NCBI GenBank assembly: GCA_004151065.3
Contig: NWUY0300009448.1
Coordinates: 42,630 to 68,258, forward strand
DNA from: Larix sibirica
Lineage: Eukaryota; Streptophyta; Pinopsida; Pinales; Pinaceae
Reading direction: 5' to 3'
Length of the DNA: 25,629 nucleotides
Shown here: positions 19,366 through 25,629 of the stretch, piece after piece
How positions within the stretch are numbered: the stretch's first letter is position 1
Layout: every line of letters starts with the position of its first letter
Notes under the pieces: model-generated
The model's input: only the letters and a program-made list of their open reading frames with translations
Databases searched by the model: none
Told to the model about the DNA's origin: nothing
Made by a program: the position numbers and the translations under genes

Positions 19366-19377
19366 GCTCTGATACCA
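19366..19377 (-). promoter_or_regulatory. Primer binding site for initiator tRNA-Met (exact)
   Basis: The minus strand reads TGGTATCAGAGC one base after the LTR end, a full 12-base match to the usual plant initiator-tRNA-Met primer site. Confidence 0.9.
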
Positions 19378-19663
19378 CTATAATGTCCCTTGTTAGATCT
19401 AGATTGATTTTTATCCTAACTACTAGAGTAGTCTGGTTGAGGACTTTCGTGAAACACTTAGTCTACTACTAATTTGATACCATTGTAACATCCTGCACCA
19501 AAATAAACTAATCAAATGGTTTGGTTGTTGGTTTTTTATTACAACTTCCATCAAACAGTTTTCCTACAACTTCTGTAACTATTGATTCGTCTTATCTCTT
19601 ACTGCTGCCAAGTATTTAATGCTAATTGGTTGGGTGATTCTTTCAAACAGTTCTCATATTGTT

Positions 19664-19693
19664 GCTTGGGTTTGCTTGGGTTTGCTTGGGTTT
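19664..19693. repeat. Three tandem GCTTGGGTTT units
   Basis: Three exact 10-base units inside the right LTR. The left LTR has one unit plus a partial (GCTTGGGGTT near 2512), so this is a local expansion in one LTR. Confidence 0.9.
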
Positions 19694-20692
19694 ATGAACT
19701 TGTTTCAAATTTAAATTATCAACATTATAACCATGAAACACACATTCGCACAACAGAACTCTTGCTTGTATTTATTACTCATAAAAAATTAAGTACACAA
19801 CAAGACTGTAACAACAAGAACATGGATTCAAAAAACTTCCACAATAATATTACATAAGCAATGGAAAAATGGAAACAACATATATCTAACCTTTAGCTAG
19901 TTGTAACAACTTATTTCAGCACATGGAAGTGAAAGAGAGGAATGTTGATGGATAATAACCTTCAGATACACACCCAACAATTTTGTGCCATCAAATTAAC
20001 TTCTTCATGAAGGATGAGAATGTGTGCACACACCCAAAATGATGCCCAAAGTCAAGGTATGACTTACTAGTGAAAATACAACTTACTGAAGTGAAAATGT
20101 AACCTTGGGAGTGATGGCTATGGACCTGAACATGACTTAACGTACCCCCAAGAAGGAAGTTTGCAGCTTGGTAATGATGTTTGCAACAAGAAAATGACTA
20201 TACGACCCATCTCTAATAGTGAAACCCGTCAAAATTAGATATGCAGCATGTTAGAGAGGAAATATGCCCAGTTAGAAGAGGTTATGATCATCCTGATAAA
20301 ATCCTTGTGCTAGTAGTGATGTTGACACTCTTACTTAGTCTCCACGAAATTTCCAAAAGTACCCATGGCCCTCTAACCACAGAGATTAGATACCAACTCA
20401 AAATATCGCCTTCAACTCACGGTGCGACCCTCCAATATCACCCAAAGTGATTTCTTCTTCTTCAAATCTCTGCAAATATGATGAAATCTTCTTTGGGAAG
20501 TAGAACTCGTCTTTCCCAATGAAACACCATTCGAAATCCGAGTGATTTCTCTCTTAGATAGATAGGGTGGATGGTTTCACCACCAAAACTATTTCACCCT
20601 TAGGGTTTTCGTCTCAAGAGCAACAAGCTACAAGAGCTCTCCAAGATCAATTTTAAAAAATAACTTGAATGAATGAGAGAATGGCTCACTTT

Positions 20693-20704
20693 CCCCTTTT
20701 TATA
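20693..20704 (-). promoter_or_regulatory. TATA-like box inside LTR
   Basis: TATAAAAAGGGG on the minus strand, identical to the box at 3519-3530. Confidence 0.5.
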
Positions 20705-20976
20705 ATTCTCCTTTCACTTTTTGAGACTCTTCAATTTCTCGTGACCCCCTTTTACTTGTTATCCTCATTTAATAAACCTTAAGTGACTTTTAAATGAGAA
20801 AGTGGCTTTTCTCTAAGTCCCATTGCTTGTAATTAATTAATGTCGCTTTATAATGTTTCTTTTTGCTTGTGAGCATTAATTTATTAATTAATTCCCATTT
20901 TGGTCAACTATAGCCTATGGGAACTAAATAGGCTATCAAGTCGTCTTTTGGAGATCATCCAGAAGGGGACATTACA

Positions 20977-21267
20977 AATTCACGAGAAAAGAGAAGTCAT
21001 TGCTACCCGCTAGCATTTGGACTGACCTTGGTGTGTACTTGGACATTTTTTCTCTCAACTCATGCAACTTTTTGGATCTTCTAGTAGATTTGTTTTGGGT
21101 GTCATTGATATCATACTTTGGATCACTAGAACTTTCAGTTGATTGAACAGAAGCAGAAGTGTTTGTCAATTTAGGACAAAACATAGTTGTTTTGTCTGCC
21201 AAATTTCACAAAAATGAGCACAGGGAAGTGCTCCTACATGTATTTTCTATATCACCTATTGGATTTT
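20977..21267 (-). other. Unplaced sequence with a short open frame or possible exon
   Basis: The 291 bases between the LTR and the LINE break match neither. The minus strand is open from 21202 to a TAA at 20974-20972 that is created by the LTR edge. The peptide is polar and basic in its second half (RRSKKLHELREKMSKY). The first true ATG is at about 21184, and a TTTGGCAG just upstream could be a splice acceptor. It may be the end of a host exon or part of another element. I do not recognise a family. Confidence 0.3.
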
Positions 21268-21268
21268 N
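21268..21268. other. Ambiguous base at the break of LINE RNase H
   Basis: The LINE reading frame keeps its homology up to NNYAEL and the codon containing this n, then turns into unrelated sequence with an early stop. Confidence 0.85.
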
Positions 21269-24200
21269 TGGAGCTCTGCGTAGTTGTTTGTGCCTCTGCC
21301 CAAACCCATGTGGATCTTATAGAAGTGTGTGTCTGTGATGTATAAAATGGAACCCCCCTTGCAGATGTTGTTTTGGGATGCATTGTCAAAGTAGGCCCAA
21401 GGAGTATTTGGAATGATGATTTCAGCAGTAGGAGCCCGATGTTTATGGGTGGATTTTTCCTGTGGAAAATGTGATAGGATTGAGAGGCAATGGCTAATCA
21501 AGATGGAAGGGGTGGAGTTTTTTCCATAGAAGATCAATTTATTTTGGGCGAGCCAAATGCCCCAGATGACTATCAATGGGAGAGCTCTGATGGATGTGGT
21601 GTCCGGGGAGTCGCACCAAAATTTCCAAGCCGCTTCTAAAGTAAGTCCCCTCCACTTTCCAGCTGCAACATGTAAAGTTTTTAGCTCCAACCAAATGTTT
21701 ACAGTGAATGAACATTCAATAAAGAGATGTGTGATGGTTTCGTCTTCCTGCTTGCAGAGAATGCACCATCCATGGCCTTCAATATATTTGTTCTTGATAT
21801 GATCCCAGGTGGGGATAGGATTACCTAGTGTGCACCACATAAATAATTTAGACTTCGAAGGGAAATTTGAGTTTCCAGATAGTTTTCCACCACCATTTCA
21901 GTTCATCCTGTTGATGTTTGTGTTCCATTAAGAATTTGTATCCCAATTTTGGGGCATACTTTCCATTTGAGGTTGGCATCCACAGGAGTTCATCAGCATT
22001 ATCAGTGATACGAGCATGTGAGAGTCGTAGAGCATGGATATAGTTCTCCCAATTAATGTGTAGTTCAACCAGAAGATTTAGAGTCTTTGCAGAAATCCAG
22101 CCCTGTTGCCAGACATTTGTTGTAACATGATCTACAATTTGAGAGAGGTGGAAATATCCGTTCTGTTGTAGATGATGAATGAGAGGTGCAGGTAGGATAT
22201 GTCGGTTTTGACATCCAATCCACGGATCTGAGCCAATGCAAATCTGGGATCCAGAACCAACTTTCCATGCGAGCCCCTGGGTGATGAGAGATATTGATTC
22301 CAACACTGCTTTCCAATTGACAGACATCCCAGCTCGGGGTTTTGTAGGATTTCATATCCAATTGTGTATTGTTGTGGGAGCTATATATTTCTGTACTACA
22401 ACCTTTGTCCAGAGGTTTGTAGTATTGATGATTCTCCATCCAGCCTTTGCAGCCAATGAGGTGGCGAAGGTATGAATGTGTTTTAGACCCCAACCCCCTA
22501 AAGATTTTGGAACGGCAATGCGTTCCCACTTGACCCAAGGAGTTGTAGATGATTTCGAATGTCCAGACAAGAGGAAGCGAAAGCATAGTTTCCTGGCCTT
22601 TTCCTTGATGCCCTTGGGGATCCATGCCAGTGACATCCTGTAAATAGGCATGGCTTCTAGAACATATTTTACAAGGACCAGGCGTCCAGCTCTGGAGATC
22701 CATCAATGAATCCACATCATTAGACGTTTTTCCAATTTTGCAATGAGCCAGTTCCAGTCACTCTTCTTATAGCCATTTGGTTTCAAGTGGAAACCCAGAT
22801 ATTTGAGTCCTTCATCCAGAAGCAAGATGTCAAAAGGGAAGAGAGTAATATACTTGTGATGTTCAGCAGTCATAAGTCCATAAAGGGAGATGGTGGATTT
22901 GTGGACATTTATTACCATCCCAGTGGCATCTTGAAAGAGTGTAAGGATATTGTTGAGATGTTCCGCATCTCCAATGGTACCATCACAGAAGATAAGTATG
23001 TCATCTACAAAAATAAAATGTGAAAGGCGTAGAGTATTGGTGATGTGTAAACCATGGAAGGAGCCTCGACGAATTGCCTCATTGATAACGTGACTGAGAC
23101 CTTCAGCCACCAAGAGGAAAAGTAGAGGGGATAGGGGGCAGCCCTGCCGAAAGCCTCTTTCTATGGAGAAAAAATGTGAAGGTGAGCCATTGATGAGAAC
23201 TGCAAAGGAGGAAGTAGTGATGCAACTCATAGTCCATTTGATGAATGAATAATCAAAACCAAGATGTGTCATGAGCAAACGTAGATAGAGCCAGCTGACT
23301 CTATCAAAATATTTTTATAGGTCAATTTTGATAACAACACCCTTGAGGTCCTTTAACTTTTGAGAGTGTAGTCCTTCCTGAGAAACCCCAATAGCTTCAT
23401 GAATCTGTCGACCCTCCAGGAAGCCAAATTGCTCTTTAGATATGAAGTTGGAGAGTACAAGTTTGAGTCTCTTAGCCATAATATTTGCCACTACCTTGTA
23501 GGTGATATTGCAGAGGGAGATGGGCCGGTTTTCATCCATAGTAGTCGGTTCGTCATATTTAGGGATAAGGGCTATGAATGTAGCATTCATGGGGGGATGG
23601 ATGTGCCCCCCACGGCGGGATTCTTCAGCAAGGTGTAGTAGATCGGCTCCAATTGTGTCAAAAAATTCTATGAAGAATTCAATGGTCCATCCATCCGGGC
23701 CAGGGATCTTGTCCTTTTGGAAGCTTTGTGAAGTAGCCTTGAGTTCCTCCTTAGTGATTTCTTCCATGAGATTCTGATTGTCCTCCTCAGTGACTACTCC
23801 AGGGAAGAATTGTGAAAGTCTGATTACTTTTGCTATGGTGGCTCTATTTCCATTCGAGAAGAGTGATTTGAAGTGAGATGATCCTAGTGTGGCCAGGTCT
23901 GCAAACGAGGAGAAGGTCTCTTCATGTTCATTCTTTAGATCCCATGTTGTATTTTGTGCCTTTCATCCCTTGGAAAATGCATGAAAGAATTTTGTGTTTT
24001 CATCACCGCTATCTAGCCAAATGGTTATGCTTTTAAGTGTCCAGAATTCTTCTTGTTCAGAGAGTAGTTTTTTCTCATGCTTTCCAGAGATTTGAGATGT
24101 GTGGTGGATTCCAGAGAGTCATATCCACCCCCAACTCAATCCTGTAGAGTGGCATGTATACCCTCCCCAGGATGGAAGGGGATCCGGTAGCAACCTCCTC

Positions 24201-24957
24201 CTTCTTAAGCCAGGCAACACACAATTTGTATGGGTTGGGTGGTTTGATGGTGTTACCCTGAATCTCGAAGCAGATAGGATGGTGATCTGAGATGCCCTCG
24301 GAGTCGACCCATTGACTCATCCTTAATGGTTGTCTCATCAGAGCCTCAGAAATTAAGAAACGGTCCAGTCTCTTAGAGATACAATTCTCCCTAGTTCGGT
24401 GTTTGTTCCAGGTTGGTTTCAGGATGGGTGGTTGGTAGTCGATGAGGTGAGTTTATTTTTAACAGTTGGTCGAAGTATCCCGCAAGAACGTTGACCCTAG
24501 CAAGGTGCCCCTAGATCTCATGGGTGCCAAGAGTGAAATTTAAGTCACCACCAATGATGATGTCATCCCCAGTGAGCATGGTGTTCCGCCAAAAGGAATT
24601 CCAGTAAAAATCACGACCAACATAGGGCTCGTAGACGTTGATGATCTTGAAGTTCCTGTTGAGTCCAGCATGAAAAATTTCTAGACCCAAGCCTAAGGAG
24701 AAGCCCCAGGTGTTGTGAACTTTGTTTGTGGATTTTTTCCATTCGGTGGCGAGTCCCCTGGAAATTCCACTCGCACTGATAGCCGCAAAATCGAAGGCAG
24801 GGAAGGTAGTTGTGAGTAGTGCCAGAATGTCTGATTCTGATCCCATATTTTCTTGTAGCAAAAAGATGTCGGGATGTTGAAGAGAAATCAGCCGCTTGAG
24901 AGCAAGTTTTTTGGGTTTACTTGCCAAACCCCTACAATTAAGAGACATGATTTTCAT
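21269..24957 (-). pseudogene. LINE (L1-type) ORF2: endonuclease, reverse transcriptase, zf-RVT, partial RNase H
   Basis: From ATG 24957: apurinic-type endonuclease with MSLNCRGL, LLQE, GGDLNF and SDHHP (about 24288-24274), the usual metal-binding and catalytic positions. Next a linker with IWLDSGDENTKFFHAF. The reverse transcriptase starts near 23767 (KIPGPDGW, RPISLCNITYKVVANIMAKR, QFGFLEGRQIHEAI, RQGCPLSPLLF) and its catalytic box reads FVDD, as FADD in relatives. zf-RVT follows (CILC, HLFIEC; about 21850-21650), then RNase H (AYFDNASQ, NNYAEL) cut at 21268. Lesions: stop at 24511-24513, shifts near 24450 and 24078, stop at 23315-23317 just after KIDL, stop at 22703-22705, stop at 22352-22354, and an apparent one-base insertion near 21848. 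Despite these, every domain is easy to read, so the decay is moderate. Confidence 0.9.
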
Positions 24958-25040
24958 GGGGGAACCCCTGAATGGGCATGCACCGCTCTAAGTGCCCCAA
25001 TGATGGAATTTTGTTTACTGTCCGCTAGGTCCAGGATTTC

Positions 25041-25601
25041 CTATTGTTGAGCCGAGGCAAAGTGTGAGGGTCGATTATGACCACGAGAGTGCTTTCGGGG
25101 AAGGGGATTTGGGCCTAGATCGGAACCCAAGGGGAGGGTGTTTAGGGTGGGTACGTCATGAGAGCGGAGGTGGAAACAAATGGGGGATTGTGTAGTGTGC
25201 ATAGGGTAGGGGGGAGCCATGGAGCAGTCCATAGGTTTTGGGGGAGAGATGGTGGATGTGGCAGGAGAGGAAAGAAACAGTGAAGGAATAGGGGTGGTAG
25301 TGCCAACAGTAACATGTGAATCCAATTGTAGAGAGAAAAAATTAGAAACAACATTGTTGTAAACATGGGCTAGGTTTTCATTCATACCCGGTAATGTTGT
25401 AGAAGAAGTGACCATATGGAAGTCTAACGGCGGAGCCGGTGCATTTCCTGCCAAGTCCCTTGGAGACGAGTGTGTGTATGTCGTAGTTCTAGCTGTAGAG
25501 TCCCATCGTGCCCCATCAAGGTCCCCACAGTTAGTGTTCAACTGTTGTTCGTCCAAAGTAGGGTCCAATCCGCCTTCTTTCAGAGTGCCCTCTTGTAACA
25601 T
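25041..25601 (-). CDS. Probable C-terminal tail of LINE ORF1 (partial)
   Basis: A 186-codon frame immediately upstream of ORF2, ending 83 bases before its ATG, the usual spacing for plant L1 elements. It is rich in Pro, Ser and Thr and ends with a basic stretch (PRKHSRGHNRPSHFASAQQ). A stop lies upstream at about 25623-25625, so the DUF4283 and zinc-knuckle part would be beyond the window or in another frame. Assignment rests on position and composition, not on a motif. Confidence 0.5.
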   Translation of the reverse strand: MLQEGTLKEGGLDPTLDEQQLNTNCGDLDGARWDSTARTTTYTHSSPRDLAGNAPAPPLDFHMVTSSTTLPGMNENLAHVYNNVVSNFFSLQLDSHVTVGTTTPIPSLFLSSPATSTISPPKPMDCSMAPPYPMHTTQSPICFHLRSHDVPTLNTLPLGSDLGPNPLPRKHSRGHNRPSHFASAQQ

Positions 25602-25629
25602 ACCCTTTTTGTTGAAAACATTTTATGTT

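Larger units (their letters stand above)
12085..20976 (-). mobile_element. Ty3/gypsy retrotransposon, 3' LTR missing, LINE nested inside
   Basis: On the minus strand the order is LTR (20976-19379), primer binding site, gag, start of protease (to 17706), LINE-like insertion (17705-13844), rest of protease, RT scrap, integrase (13843-12096), truncated polypurine tract (12095-12085). The protease-integrase order is that of Ty3/gypsy elements. The 3' LTR expected to the left of 12085 is absent; an LTR in the right position exists next to repeat copy 1 (2217-3801). All reading frames are disabled. Confidence 0.8.
17744..20976. repeat. Diverged 3.2-kb homologue of 603-3801
   Basis: Protease, gag, primer binding site and LTR align along the whole length with many substitutions and small indels, by eye very roughly 85 percent identity. 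It is far older than the 5.6-kb near-identical repeat. Both copies lie on the minus strand. Confidence 0.85.
19379..20976 (-). repeat. Ty3/gypsy 5' LTR
   Basis: About 1598 bases, from TATAATGTCCC (19379-19389) to GGGACATTACA (20966-20976). The left terminal TG has mutated to TA. TATA-like box at 20704-20693 and AATAAA at 19776-19771, both on the minus strand. A three-unit GCTTGGGTTT tandem at 19664-19693 has no full counterpart in the other LTR. The right flank begins AATTCACGAG; no matching target duplication can be sought because the 3' LTR end is not in place. Confidence 0.85.
21269..25629 (-). mobile_element. LINE, plant L1 type, truncated at 3' end and by the window edge
   Basis: Contains the ORF1 tail and nearly complete ORF2 on the minus strand. 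The 3' part of RNase H, the 3' untranslated region and the poly(A) are missing at 21268. A separate RNase H end of the same strand lies at 424-600. Confidence 0.85.

Noticed and set aside
601-20976. Endogenous pararetrovirus (caulimovirus) as the source of the RT/protease sequences
   Set aside because: LTRs with TG...CA ends, a polypurine tract directly at the LTR, a Gag with zinc knuckle and an integrase domain identify a Ty3/gypsy retrotransposon; no movement protein or other viral gene is seen.
22065-22715. 216-codon minus-strand frame in the LINE
   Set aside because: It is an alternative frame over the real ORF2 (SRAGRLVLVKYVLEAMP), which matches LINE RT; the longer frame has no family resemblance.

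Overview
The window looks like intergenic DNA from a large, repeat-rich plant genome, probably a gymnosperm or other seed plant with old transposons. That assignment is an inference from element style: Ty3/gypsy LTR retrotransposons with an initiator-tRNA-Met primer binding site, plant L1-type LINEs with a DUF4283/zinc-knuckle ORF1, AT-rich spacers, and heavy decay by stops and frameshifts. No intact host gene, tRNA, rRNA or CRISPR array was recognised.

Layout. 1-600 holds an unrecognised open frame running off the left edge and the C-terminal end of a LINE RNase H, both minus strand. 601-3801 is a gag/protease relic, primer binding site and LTR of a Ty3/gypsy element (minus). 3803-5562 is the polypurine tract and a deleted pol (integrase, a scrap of reverse transcriptase, end of protease; minus). 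5563-9424 is a LINE-like retroposon (plus) inserted into that protease gene; it carries a decayed ORF1 and an unfamiliar 3' module but no recognisable reverse transcriptase. 9425-12083 is AT-rich non-coding DNA with short local duplications. 12085-17705 repeats 3804-9424 almost base for base (constant offset 8281; one substitution found). 17706-20976 continues the same Ty3 element: rest of protease, gag, primer binding site, LTR; it is a diverged relative of 601-3801. 20977-21267 is unplaced sequence with a short open frame. 21269-25629 is a large LINE on the minus strand: ORF1 tail, then ORF2 with endonuclease, reverse transcriptase, zf-RVT and the first half of RNase H.

The most important observation is structural. 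The LINE insertion is complete, with an 11-bp target-site duplication on both sides, only in the right-hand copy (13833-17716). In the left-hand copy the duplication stops inside the LINE poly(A), without the second target site. The other end of the duplication lies at a single ambiguous base (12084), next to the polypurine tract. Collapsing the two copies would give a simple series on the minus strand: LTR, gag, protease (interrupted by the LINE), pol, polypurine tract, LTR, primer binding site, gag. This is two Ty3 internal regions sharing one LTR. The duplicate is therefore either a very recent segmental duplication or, at least as likely, an assembly artefact. Two further ambiguous positions (525-526 and 21268) lie close to other breaks in homology.

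The part that best deserves the label undescribed is the 3' module of the small retroposon (about 7240-9424 and its copy). It contains a degenerate direct repeat that encodes a recurring cysteine-containing peptide and an uninterrupted 256-codon frame with no family I recognise. No working biological system can be demonstrated; nearly every recognisable reading frame carries disabling lesions.
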